NCBI GenBank assembly: GCA_951804985.1
Contig: OX638135.1
Coordinates: 10,888,058 to 10,952,057 of the forward strand
DNA from: Dryomyza anilis
Lineage: Eukaryota > Arthropoda > Insecta > Diptera > Dryomyzidae
Reading direction: 5' to 3'
Length of the DNA stretch: 64,000 nt
The first letter of the stretch is position 1. Each line of letters opens with the position of its first letter. Both the position numbers and the translations under genes were made by a program. The notes beneath the pieces are model-generated. The model had not been told where the DNA came from. It saw nothing but the letters and a program-made list of their open reading frames with translations, and searched no databases. Shown piece by piece: positions 19,790 to 30,690 of this stretch.

Positions 19790-22644
19790 ATCACCCTATA
19801 CTATCAATACGTAAGGGGTTTGCGCTCAAAGACTCGAGATATTTTTTTAGCTACTCAAATTTTGAATATGATCTCATAGCATTAACTGAGACTTGGTTAA
19901 ATAATAGCTATTTAAGTATTGAAATATTTGATAATAGTTTCAATATCTTTATAAAAGATCGGTTTGAGTGTGAAAATTCTCCAGTCGGTGGTGGTGTTTT
20001 AATTGCAGTCAAGAATACTTTTATAAGTTCCTTAGTAGAAATGCCTGTTGCTTCTACATTGGAGCTTATTTGTGTTAATATTTTATTACACAATTCCTGT
20101 GTATATATCTTAAATGCATATATTCCTCCTAAAAGTAATGTTGAAGCCTTTGGGACTTTATCGAAGTCAGTTGATTTTGTACTAGATTTACTTAATAGTT
20201 CTGACGATATTTTAATGATGGGAGATTTTAATCTACCTGATTTAAAATGGCATAGATCTGACGATGATACATATTACTGTGCATCTAACTCTAAAACCCG
20301 ACAAGAACAAATTTTTGTTGACACTATCTCATCTGACTTACAACAAGTAAGTTGTATTACTAACTGTCTAGATAGACAACTTGACCTGGTTTTTACTACT
20401 GACAGTAATAATTCGATTGTTAAACGGTCTATTCATGCTCTAACAGGCATTAATAATTATCATCCACCTTTAACAATTTAAGTATTACCAATCTGATAGA
20501 GATAATATAATTAATTCTCGCTCTTCAGAAAAAGTATATAAATTTAATTTTGCTAAAGCAGATTATGCTAAAATGAATGAATTGTTATTTGCAAAACGTG
20601 ATTTTTTATCAAACTATATTGACAATAATCAACTCAATTGTTCCATACATTTCTTTTACTTTGAACTATTTTCTTGTATTGCACTATCGGTACCTTACAG
20701 TCTAAAATTTTCTAAGCAATCATCGTATCCATGGTACACCAAAGAATTAAAGATTTTACGTAATTCTAGGAATAGAGCATGGAATAGATATGTCAGTAAT
20801 CAAAATCCTAATGACCAAGAAACATACACTATCATGTTTCTGGAATTTAAAAGTAAATCAGCTTCACTTTATTCTGATTATGTTGAAAAAATTAAGCTTC
20901 AAATATTATCAGACCCTAAGAAGTTTTGGGGTTTTATTAATACTAAAAAGAAAAGTGATGGTTTTCCAGCAACATTTAAAAATAATGAGGAGTTCACAAG
21001 TGACCCTGATATTATATCAGGCTTATTTGCTAGCCTTTTTAAACAGTCGTTTAGTAGTGATCCGTTCATTATTGATAATAACTATTTTCAACACATGCAT
21101 TCAGCATCCAAAACTTCACTAGATTCTATGTCCTTTACACCGGATTTAATCTTGCAATACATTTCGTCAATTGATGATGATTATAGCTATGGGCCAGACG
21201 GTATTCCTGCTACAGTTTTAAAGAACTGTGGTGCGTCGTTATGTATGCCCTTTAGTATCATATTTAATAAATCAATTAATGAAGGTAATTTTCCAAAATT
21301 TTGGAAAAACTCATTTTTAAGTCCAATTTTTAAAAAAGGGTGCAAAAACGATGTTACCAATTATAGACCAATTGCTAAACTCTCATCTATCCCGAAATTG
21401 TTTGAACGCATTGTGTATGATCATGTAAAAATTCATTGTAAACATGTAATTACAACACGTCAGCATGGATTTGTTACCGGTAGATGCACGGTATCAAACC
21501 TAATGGATTTCACCTCATTCACAACTGACGAAATCGAGTCAGGAAATGAAGTTGATTGCATATATACTGACTTCAGTAAAGCTTTCGACAAACTTCCTCA
21601 CAATTTAATTTTGTTCAAATTAAAGATACTTGGTTTTCCAGAATTCTTTGTGAAATGGATACAATCTAATTTATCTGATCGGTCATATCTAATACGTTTC
21701 AGAAAAGTTTCATCTTCACCTTTAATTGCAACATCCGGGGTACCTCAGGGTAGCCATCTTGGACCTCTTTTATTTATTTTGGCGATTAATGATGTCATAT
21801 ACAATATAAAGTACTCCAATCTATTAATTTATGCCGATGACATGAACATTTATAAGGCTATCAAGGATGAGAAGGACGCTAAATTACTGCAGACAGATTT
21901 AATTTTAAGATTTGGTGTTTTAAGAACCATTTGGTACTTAATCCAGATATGTGTCAGTCTATGGTATTTTCTCGAAAGAGAAACAATATAGAGTATAACT
22001 ATATGTTAAAAGAGGAAAATGTTCGTCGAGTACATATAGTAAAGGATCTAGGTCTGTTTGTTGATCCCACTTTATCGTTCAAACTTCATATTGAATATAC
22101 ATGTAAAACAGCCTCTTCATTGCTTGGTTTTATCAAGCGCTGGGCTAAAGAATTTAATAGTCCTTTGACTACATTAACTCTATATAATACTCTTGTATGT
22201 TGTCATCTAGAATATGCAAGTCAAGTATGGTCTCCTTTTTATAAAGTGCACACTGATCGTATCGAACTTATACAAAAAAACTTTGTACGATTCGCTCTCA
22301 ATGGTTTAAATTGGGTTGATAATTACAGTCTTCTACCATACGAGGATCGGCTGAAGCTATTAAACTTGAAATCACTTGAAGATCGCAGTAAAAATGCTGA
22401 TGTAATCTATATACATCAACTCATTACTGGTAAATTTGATTCACCAGAGCTTCTACGATATATAACCTTTAACCAAAATCGTAGAAGTAGTAGAAATGGT
22501 GATACATTATTCTATCTTCCATTTAGTAGAACAAATTATGTTGTATCATCACCTTTTAACCGTATCTGTAATATAGTTATTAATTGCACACATTTTAATG
22601 TTAATCTATCAAAAAGTCAACTCAAATGTAGATTTAAGCTTTAA
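19790..22644 (+). pseudogene. ORF2 of CR1/Jockey-like LINE (endonuclease, RT)
   Basis: Endonuclease: YYQYVRGLRSKT at about 19795 (shift after about 19850), LIALTETWLN, MGDFNLPDLKW and NYHPPL where SDHxP-type residues are expected. A frame change near 20470. RT (20573-21991): YGPDGIPATVLK, FKKGCKNDVTNYRPIAKLSS, TDFSKAFDKL, SGVPQGSHLGPLLF, and the catalytic YADD at 21830-21841. A shift near 21930 leads to the C-terminal part (21931-22644), with KDLGLFVDPTLSFKLHI and YASQVWSP, typical of CR1/Jockey ORF2 tails. Nicks target DNA and copies LINE RNA in situ. No RNase H domain. Confidence 0.85.
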
Positions 22645-22943
22645 TAACAAAAATAATATTGTAGATATTTTAACAACTGCATGCGTTTGTTACGAGCCCA
22701 ACTACTATTAGTGGGTAAATTTTTTCAAGCATTTATGCTTTGACAGTGCAAGCTAGCTGTATTAGCTAAAACTCGATTATTCTTATTATTTGGAAGTGTG
22801 GTGAAACAACATAAAATTAATAAATTGTCCAAATTTCAGCTTCCCAGATGGTGTAATTTCAGAGATTTGATGGTTTAAAATTAGAAAAAACTGTATAAAA
22901 ATCACAAAGGTGGTGCTAATCAATTAAACGTAACTTAAGCTGT

Positions 22944-22967
22944 TTGATTGATTGATTGATTGATTGA
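22944..22967 (-). repeat. (TCAA)n LINE tail
   Basis: About five TTGA/TGAT units on plus immediately beside the target duplicate: the 3' tail of the minus-strand LINE. Confidence 0.8.
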
Positions 22968-23131
22968 AGGAGGGGGGAAAAACCCCTCTGTGCATCGCAC
23001 AGAGTACACCTAGGCCATAAAGTAGGCCCGTTGTGACCCCTCGGAACATGAGTCGTCTGTAATATGTTGTAGCTGTTATGCTACTCAGTGGAGTTTAGAA
23101 ATTCCGTTGATTTGACAAATTTTCTTAGTAC

Positions 23132-24964
23132 TTACCAGTCCAAGCTTCCCAGTTGTTTCAATGATGAAATAAGCGGAGCTCCGAAGTGGATGAATCTAAG
23201 TCTGGCAAAAGCCGGACAGTGACACAAGTAGTGTTCAAGCGTCTCTGCCTCTTCCTCACAGGCCTTGCAGAAGTAAGAGTCGACTCTTCCCAATTTGAAA
23301 AGATGACCTCTTAGCTCATTATGGCCCGTGAGGATGCCTGTGCATTGTTTTAACTCCTTTTTATTAAGCGTTAGAATTTTGTTTGTTTTGGATTTGTTCG
23401 GGGGGCCCCATAGCCATTTAGTTGCTTGGCCCTCGCTCGATTCTTCCCATGATTTTTTGTGAAGTCGATAAGCCCATGAGCTCATCTCGTTTTTTAGAAA
23501 TTGGAAAGGTCTGCCGGTTATGACTGAGATTGTGTCCATTTCTGATCCATTTCTCGCCAATTCGTCGGCTATTTCGTTCCCCTCAATGTTACAGTGTCCT
23601 GGGACCCAGATAATGTCCACAGTGTTAACAAGTAAGAGATCAGCAAGGGCCTCTTTACATTGTAGAACCACTCTGGATTTCACCTTGTCCGTGGATAAAG
23701 CTCTAATGGCAGCTTGGCTGTCAGAGAAAATGTTAATACACTTGTCTACACAGTGAGTGCTTTGTATAAATTTAGCCCCTTCTGTTATAGCCACTACTTC
23801 CGACTGAAAGACGGTGTTGTGGTCATGCAGACGAAGGCTTTCTTTTGCAGAGAAGGCTTCACAGAAAAAGCCCGCTCCAGTGTGACCGTTTAGTTTTGAT
23901 CCGTCAGTGTCGAGGTGGATCCCCGGATTACTAGACAATACTTGGCCGTTGTCCCATTCCTCCCTAGTCGGGAAAGCGAACTTTGTGGCGGTATGATTGG
24001 TTTCCTCCGGGATGCGGTCGCAGTTCCAATTACCTGTAGAAACAGTATTAGGAATTGAGTTAATTATGGTTTGGTGATTGGTTAATGTCTCGGAATTGAG
24101 TCATCCCCCAAGGATGTTTAGTCGAGCCGCTGCGACCGCGGCCTCATATTTAACTTGAATTTGTATTGGGCGTATGTTTAGAATAGTCTCAATAGCTTTG
24201 GTCGAAGTGGTAGACATCGCACCTGAAATGCCGAGACAACACGCCCGTTGCACTTTCTCGAGTGGTTTGATGTTACATTTTCGTCCCAAAGCTGTCCACC
24301 ATACAAGTGACGCATATGTGAGTATTGGTCGTACAACGCTGGTGAAAATCCAGTGGGTCATCTTTGGTCGAAGTCCCCATGTAGGACCAATACATCTTCT
24401 GCAGGTTGCCCAAACCCTAACGGCTTTTGTGGCTCTGCTAGCTATTTGTGCCTTCCAGTTAAGTTTAGAATCCAGGATAACTCCAAGGTACTTGACTTGA
24501 CCTGTAAGTGCCAGTATCTCTCCGTTTACCTGTGGAAGAGGATAGCTAGGTAGCTTCCTTTTCCTAGTAAAGAGACAGATTTCAGTTTTTTGGGGGTTTA
24601 TATTTAATCCCCTAGGTGATGACCATTCAGCCGAGATATCCAAGGCTTCCTGGATTCGTCTAGAAGGGAGAAGAGGATGTGTCCCCGAGGCAAGGATGGC
24701 GATGTCGTCTGCGTAGCAGACAGCATGTAAACCAGCCTCGGTTAGTCTTCTTAGGAGACTGTTTATGGTGACGACCCAGAGTAGCGGTGAGAGAATACCA
24801 CCCTGTGGGGTACCGCGAAACACCCTTCCCCTTAGGGTAATATTGCCCTGCTGACAAGTGATGGATCTGTTGCACAACATATGACGTACCCAGTGTAAAA
24901 TAGCCGGGTCTACGTCAAAGGAGGCAAGGGACGAGATCAGTGTGTCAGTGTGAACCCTCAACAT
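23132..24964 (-). pseudogene. ORF2 C-terminal half: RT palm, RNase H, Cys/His tail
   Basis: One frame from 24964 down to 23132 with a single stop (TGA, 24101-24103). RT: FRGTPQGGILSPLLW, catalytic YADD at 24704-24715 (complement), KTEICLF, VKYLGVILD. RNase H: IHLDTDGSKLNGHTGAG, FQSEVVAI with the Glu, FSDSQAAIRAL with the Asp, WVPGHCNIEGNEIADELAR: all four catalytic acids/His are visible. C-terminus: CKACEEEAETLEHYLCHCPAF, a Cys/His motif common to Jockey-superfamily LINEs. RNase H would remove RNA from cDNA hybrids; its presence favours LOA or I-type clades. It is offset by one frame from the upstream part at about 24950-24964. Confidence 0.88.
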
Positions 24965-26668
24965 CTATGAAGGCTGCTAGAGTGAGTCCTTTTAGATCCA
25001 TAGACCTTTCAATTTTGTTAACTACCTCGTGTAAGGCGGTTTCAACGGATCGCCCCTTTATGTATGCATGTTGCTTAAACTTCAGCTGCTCATAAGGGAT
25101 TTTTTCCTTAACCATGGTGTCGCATATGCGTTCCATTGTTTTCAGTAGGAAGGACATTAGACTTATAGGTCTATATGCCTTAGGGGTTGAGTAGGTTTCT
25201 TTACCCGGCTTAGGTATGAAAACTACTCTTGATTCTTGCCATGTGAGGGGGGTATAGCTCTGATTAAGGCATGCCTCATAAAGCCTGGATAGACGGACGT
25301 CCAGGAGATCCACTGCCCGTTGTAGTAGGGCTGGGAAAACTCCATCTTGCCCTGGGGCTTTATATGGCTGGAAGCTATGAATTGCCTTCCCCACCATATC
25401 GGTGGTGATGGCTAAGTTGTGGGAGTATTGAGAAGTTTCCCATAGCCTCGTCTCATCTGAGTTGACGAAACAGTTTGGGAAGTGCTCCTCCATTAGAATC
25501 TTTAAAGAGTCCTCAGAGTTACCTGCTCTAACCCCCTGCCTGTCTATCAGGAGTTCCGGTTGGGAGTGGGTTTTCGAGAGGAATTTCTTAATTCTTGCGG
25601 TTTTTGTAACACAATCAACTTGTGCACAGAAGAGTCGCCATGACCCTCTTTTTGCGGAGCGCGTATTCTTTTTGTATACACTGAGTTTTTGGTAGTAGAG
25701 ATCCCAATGCTCTGTAGTATTTAATCTTTTAGCTTTATTGAAAAGTCTCCGAGTATCCGTTCTTAGGTTTTTAAAAGCCCCTGTCATCCAGGGTTTTTCC
25801 TTGAAAGACTCTCGGGTGCGAAGAGGGCAAGCCATTTCGAATGCTCGTATAAGGCTATTTGTTATGGTTTTGACCTCCCCGTCAATGTTATAAATAGAAC
25901 TTAAAGGGGGTGCGGGAGATACGTCTAACGCATTCTTTAAAAGTCTTCTGAATAGAGTCCACTTAGTTTTCGATTTGTTGCGAAACATCGGTGGGGGAAT
26001 GTTAGGAATGGATAGTTTAAAACAGACGTATTTATGATCCGAGAAGGAATGTCTGCTAGAGACATGCCAGTCTTGGACCATGTCAAGTATGTTTTTAGAG
26101 CAAAGAGTCATGTCAAGTACTTCCTTTCTGACTCTAGTGATGAAGGTGGCAGAGCAACCAACGTTTAGGGTCAGAAGATCATACGCATTAATAAATTCAA
26201 ATAGGGCATGTCCCCGAGCATTACAGTCGGAGCTTCCCCATGTTGTATGGTGAGAATTGGCATCTGTACAAATTATTAATTTCTTACCTTTTTCGGCAGC
26301 AAACCTTGTAATCCTCAGCAGTTCCTCGGAGGGTGGAGGTTCCGGGGAGTCATGCGGGAGATATACTGAAGACAGCATGAGGCCACCGCTCCCGTCAAAA
26401 ATTGTGGTGGCGTCTGAGGAAGAAAGAAAAGTTAAAATCCTTTTTACAGATAATACAGGTCCTAGGGCGGCCTGCATTGAGTGTATAAAATATTTGGTAT
26501 CGCGTGTCACCCCAACCAGCAACCCTGTCATTTACAGTCCAGGGTTCCTGGATCAGTGCGATGTGCGTCTTACCTTCTTCCATTCTCTCCATAAGCGCAG
26601 CCGTCGCCAGTCGACTCCTATGGAGGTTGATCTGCGTAAGCAGAATTATTGGGCGAGTAGCTCGTCCT
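24945..26668 (-). pseudogene. ORF2 N-terminal half: endonuclease and RT fingers
   Basis: Begins about 26668 (ILLTQINLHRSRLATAALMERM...ALIQEPWTVNDRVAG), the usual start of such endonucleases; a shift near 26530 leads into the long frame 26531-24945. Endonuclease motifs: LIQEPW, TDANSHHTTWGSSDCNARG, FITRVRKEVLDMTLCS, SFSDHKYVCF (SDH active-site triplet). Linker rich in Lys/Arg. RT start: PYKAPGQDGVFPALLQ, WQESRVVFIPKPGK, KAYRPISLMSFLLK, QHAYIKGRSVETALH, LAAFIDVEG. The next residues continue in another frame. Confidence 0.88.
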
Positions 26669-27253
26669 CCTGAGAGGGCGTAAGGGTATCATCAGTCAAT
26701 GCCCACAACGATGAGGTTTGTCATATCTGGCAACTAATTGACAAAAATAAATTAATTCAAATTTAATTTTTCAAATTTAAAATTTCATGAAATGGTGAAT
26801 TTGTTTCTCGTCATATTTGGATATTGCGACGACAGATTTGCAATGGCAATAGACCGTTTTGCTAATATTTCTATTGCCATTTACCTTATGATATTTTGCG
26901 ACATTTCATTTTGGTATTTCGGGAACAATTTTATGCACAAATTTCAGCATAATTTTTTCAATGGATTGTCAAAATCTGTCGATTATAAATATTACGGAAA
27001 TATGTCGGTTAAAGTATCTGCCGGTTAAAGAAAATATAAATGACAAACAGATATAACAAATTATTGTGCAATCGAATTTTGAGCAAACTTTTGGTTAAAG
27101 TGGATGTTAATATTTTACTAGATATTGTGAAAACGGCCCTTAAAATAAAAAAGACTCGGTTGTTTTAAATAATAAAAACAGGAAAAAGGACTAAGTACGT
27201 ATAAAAGGATCAAGGAAGTTAAAGTCAAAAAAGGACTTCAACATACAACATTT

Positions 27254-27265
27254 TGGCGCAGCCGG
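27254..27265 (+). other. Possible primer binding site
   Basis: TGGCGCAGCCGG followed by poly-T; similar to the TGGCGCAGTCGGTAGGAT site of 17.6/297-type elements, but only about 11 of 12 bases fit and the remainder is lost. Confidence 0.4.
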
Positions 27266-27591
27266 TTTTTTTTTTTGAGCTGAAAAAATGTATGTTATAG
27301 AACTCGCGATTCTGGACAACGTTTGTTCTACTTTGGTCATAGGTGTTACTTACTTTAACCAGATCAAAAATACTTCGTTGGTTCCTTGCGGTACCGCTGG
27401 GCATCCGGACATTAAAATTGAAAAAGTGTTAAGAATTTTTAAAGCAAAAGTCCAGAAATTTTATTATGAAAAATCGTGGAAAATGTAAAAAAAGCTTAAA
27501 AGTATGAATATTTGTGCTTTGTTTTGATGAAACAGTTCTTTTTTTATGGATTCACTCCGGCCATTGTTGATGTTATATATGTTCAATCGAT

Positions 27592-28640
27592 GTGGAAATA
27601 CCAAGAATTTCAGTGGAAGAGTTCCGAGATGGTCAACTCAACGATCCAACCATTGAATCATTCATTGCATGTGTTGAAAAAAAAAAACAGACGACGGTGG
27701 GTATTGGTCAAAAAAGGGGGCATGTAATGAATGAAGGTGGTCTCTATTGTTATCACAACGATAATAGCGAAGATGCTCAATTGGTTAGTCCAACGTGTGA
27801 GCGTCCTGAAATACTTAATCACTACCAAAATAAAGATACAGCCGGACACTATGGCATCAAAAGAACTATCAACAAAATAACTTCAAGATATTTTGGATCT
27901 GGTATAAGAAAGGATATTGAAAAACACGTAAAAAACTGTATTGACTGTCAACGTTATAAAGCAACTAATCTAAAGCCGATGTGACTGATCCGACGGCTTC
28001 CAGTTACCAACGCTTTGAGGTATTAGCAATCGATATCTTTGGACCATTACCATCCGCCACAAACGATTACCAATGGATTTATATAGTGGGTGGAACTATT
28101 TTCATTAATTGAAACGGCGGAAGCATGTGCAAAGACATTAATTAAAAAAGTTTTTCTCCGGTACGGAATACCACGGAAAATAATTAGTGACAACGGAGTC
28201 CAATTCGTATCCACTGTCATGCAAAAGGTATCATTTTGCCATAATATTCAACAGTCATTGACACCTGTTTACCATCCGGAAGCAATTCCAGTGCACGAAA
28301 GAACCGTGATCTCAAGACTCAACTTGCGGTCCTAGTAGGCAACGATCATCAATTATGGGTACACAAATTATCTGCAATTAGATTTGCAATGAACTCGGCA
28401 TACTGTCAAGGTACCGAGTTTTCAGCTGCATATTTCACCTTTGCTAGAAACATGCGTACTATAGACGATGTACAACATGATTTCAGAACAATTGTACAAT
28501 CGGAAAATTTCATCGCCGAAATATGACCATATCTTAAAACAATAGGAGATGTGCTTAAAGATGTTCGAGAATCAGAGAAAAGAAAAAGAAAAACTTCAAG
28601 ATCATAACAAAAAAATACAATGATGGACGTAGTCGAAACC
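27592..28640 (+). pseudogene. pol: Integrase remnant of gypsy-like element
   Basis: Frame 27592-27984 carries the HHCC zinc domain (NKDTAGHYGIKRTINKITSRYF...CIDCQRYK). Then VLAIDIFGPLPSATNDYQWIYIV (first catalytic Asp region, about 28030), stops near 28110, GIPRKIISDNGVQFV (second Asp, about 28190), and a damaged PVYHPEA...HERT block where the catalytic Glu should be. The tail near 28395-28490 reads FAMNSAYCQGTEFSAAYF-like. Several stops and shifts. Relates to Ty3/gypsy integrases by these motifs. Confidence 0.75.
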
Positions 28641-28976
28641 AAGTAGAATTCGAAGTTGGTAACAAAGTCTTAGTCACCACACACGTTCTTACCAATTCTG
28701 CCAAGGGAATAACTTCTAAATTTGTTCTAAAAAGAGTCGTCCATACATTATAATCAAAAATAAGGGTTCAACAAAGTTATGTAATAGCACATGAAGACGA
28801 TTTAAATGTACCGCTTGGAACATATCGCGCCTCAGAACACACACCGTTTCTAACAACCAGTAAGGAGCAAGAACATCCATTCAACATAATAAGTGCCAGT
28901 TTTTCAGTGGTAGTTTAAACCCATTTGTAGTTTAAACTTAGAATCGTATTTTTCAGTGTACTTTAAACATAGTTTA

Positions 28977-29017
28977 AACTTAGTTTAACCCGCCGATTCG
29001 GTGGGTTAAACTAAGTT
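28977..29017. repeat. 15-base near-perfect hairpin with GTTTAAAC words
   Basis: Arms aacttagtttaaccc (28977-28991) and gggttaaactaagtt (29003-29017) are perfect inverted copies around an 11-base loop. Upstream (28908-28978) AGTTTAAAC recurs three times. The block from TCAGTGG (28899) to CTCACTGA (29033-29040) may be a small foldback insertion ending TCAGTG/CACTGA. Confidence 0.6.
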
Positions 29018-29539
29018 AAACTCGAAAAAATTCTCACTGATATTTATTTTTTCGTGCATTATTCTATTCTAAATTATCAGATATTGTCTTAACGTGCTCA
29101 AGGTCCAGTCAGTACAAATTGGGTACTTTGTACTAACAAATAAAACAACAAACAATTGGCAAAATGTATTGAGTGGCAGATCGTACAGCTGTTTCAGAGG
29201 CAGCCAAGCCCCTTCATCAGTGCTATTTCTCTGCAGATTCTACATTTCAAGTCGCCTAAGTTTTCCTTCTCCAATAAACATAATAAGAATTATGTGCATT
29301 AAAGAAAGAACCAAAAGGAAAAAGGCAAAAACTGCATCAACTCAAGATTTTGCGAAAGTTGTTGTTGCGTGCAGCAATTTGCTACGTATAGGCTGCAGAG
29401 TTTCCACAGAATCAAATACTTAGGCTGCACTTTGCAATGGGTTTTTTATTATTTTTTTTTTAAGTTCTTATAAATTTCGTCATTTTCGCAACTTAAATAT
29501 CAGATGTTCCAAATGAGAAAAATAACCATCTCCTACTTC

Positions 29540-30518
29540 TTAAATGCTATTCGAAAATTCTCCGGTGCTGCTGTCCGGGGAGGCAACCTTTCCACCAGAT
29601 CGCGCAGGGTGTCGACACAGTCCAAAACACCACGGTGATCCTGTAGACTCAGCGGACAAATCTGCAGTATTCCAGATGGATTTCGGGGGTGGTGCTGTCA
29701 GAAGACTCGATAATCGAGTTCGCAAGTGCGTCATTCCACACTTCCTCCAGCAGCCCCCTTTTATCCTCAGCAATCTTTCCACAGGGCTGGCTTTCATCGA
29801 TGATGGCAAACTTGCGTTTGTCATCAATCGATTCCCGTGCCACCCCCGCATACGTTTTGCCGTCCGCCTTTGACCTCTTCGCCGTAGACTCCCCATCGCG
29901 ACCCTGTCTTTTTGTTGCGCGGGCCCCTGCATTTCGCAGTACAGGCCGAAACGCTACGTTGGACGAGCACGACGGGATGTCATCGCTGGGAAGAGACCCC
30001 TTGATTTTAGACACGTTTGTCTTGGTTTTCTTCGCCAATCCAACCTGGGTCACCTCCTCAGGAGAGCGAAGTCGCTTGCCCGGTCCTTGTGAACCAAGTG
30101 TAGCGGCTGGCTTCAACTGAGGGTCCCTGTTGTCAGCGGTTTGTTGACTGTCCGGGGAGGGGGTCCCAGTGATGTAAGAGGCAGCTCTCTGGCGTTGTTT
30201 GGCTTTTAATCGCCTAGCCGCACCAGAGAGTCGCCTTTTCCCATCCGGGTTCCTCTCTCCATGACCATCTGGAGTTGCGGAAGGACGCACGACTACCGTC
30301 CTGTCCGAACTCTGGGAGGAGTTCATAACTCCAACCCTCTCTCCACCTGCGGAATTAACATCGCAGGCCACCACTGGCGCCCTACCAGCCGAGCTGAGTC
30401 GGCCTGTCCTGCTGGGAGGGCATACGCCTGGCTGCATGGCGACAGCTGCAGACGCCGGGGCAGATATCCCTACCCCTGGGTCCGTAGACCCGGTATCTTG
30501 TTCCGTGAACGACTTCAT
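29540..30518 (-). pseudogene. ORF1 of RNase H-bearing LINE (basic, nucleic-acid binding)
   Basis: 289-codon frame from ATG at 30518 to about 29649, then continuing in another frame to about 29540. Low complexity, Pro/Ser/Ala-rich N-terminus; Arg/Lys-rich runs (GKRRLSGAARRLKAKQRQR, GKRLRSPEEV, KRSKADGKTYAGVA). No zinc knuckle is visible, as the C-terminal part is cut by the inserted LTR remnant. Start chosen as first ATG after the leader. Presumed RNA-binding ORF1 protein from position, just downstream of the leader and upstream of ORF2. Confidence 0.65.
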
Positions 30519-30557
30519 AATTTGGTTTTAACGACCCCGCAAGTCGAAGTGTTTCCA

Positions 30558-30690
30558 GACCCTTCGGTTGTATGTGTTTAACGACCCTTCGGTCGCACAA
30601 AAAGGCCGCCCCACAGGGAACAGACGCCAATAAGTGTTTAGAGACCCTACGTTCGGAAGAGGAGGCCGCCCCACAGGGAACAGACGCCTA
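30558..30690 (-). repeat. About 62-base repeat in LINE 5' leader
   Basis: ggccgccccacagggaacag occurs at 30604 and 30664 with flanking 'cgacccttcggt' / 'gaccctacgttcg' and 'tgtttaacgaccc'/'gtgtttagagaccc' words. Tandem repeats in a LINE leader often act as promoter modules; function here is inference. Confidence 0.6.

Larger units (their letters stand above)
18662..22790 (+). mobile_element. CR1/Jockey-like LINE, probably full length
   Basis: Inserted in MITE-a: flanks aatgaaat and tggaagtg join to give the sequence seen intact in the 41941 relative. Has a 5' leader (18662-18881), ORF1 with a PHD-type finger, ORF2 with endonuclease and reverse transcriptase, and a short 3' region ending tcttattattt. 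Lack of a clear target duplication and a short-repeat tail fit CR1-like LINEs. Frame lesions make it inactive. Confidence 0.85.
26705..29530 (+). mobile_element. Degraded Ty3/gypsy remnant inside the LINE
   Basis: Splits the minus-strand LINE between ORF1 and ORF2. About 26705-27250 may be a left LTR: it is followed by TGGCGCAGCCGG at 27254, resembling the primer site of insect gypsy elements that use tRNA-Ser. A large internal deletion removed gag, protease and RT. Integrase fragments remain (27592-28640). No matching right LTR was found, so ends are approximate. Confidence 0.55.

Noticed and set aside
29649..30630. Plus-strand GC-rich frames as host gene
   Set aside because: They are antisense shadows of the LINE ORF1 and leader on minus.
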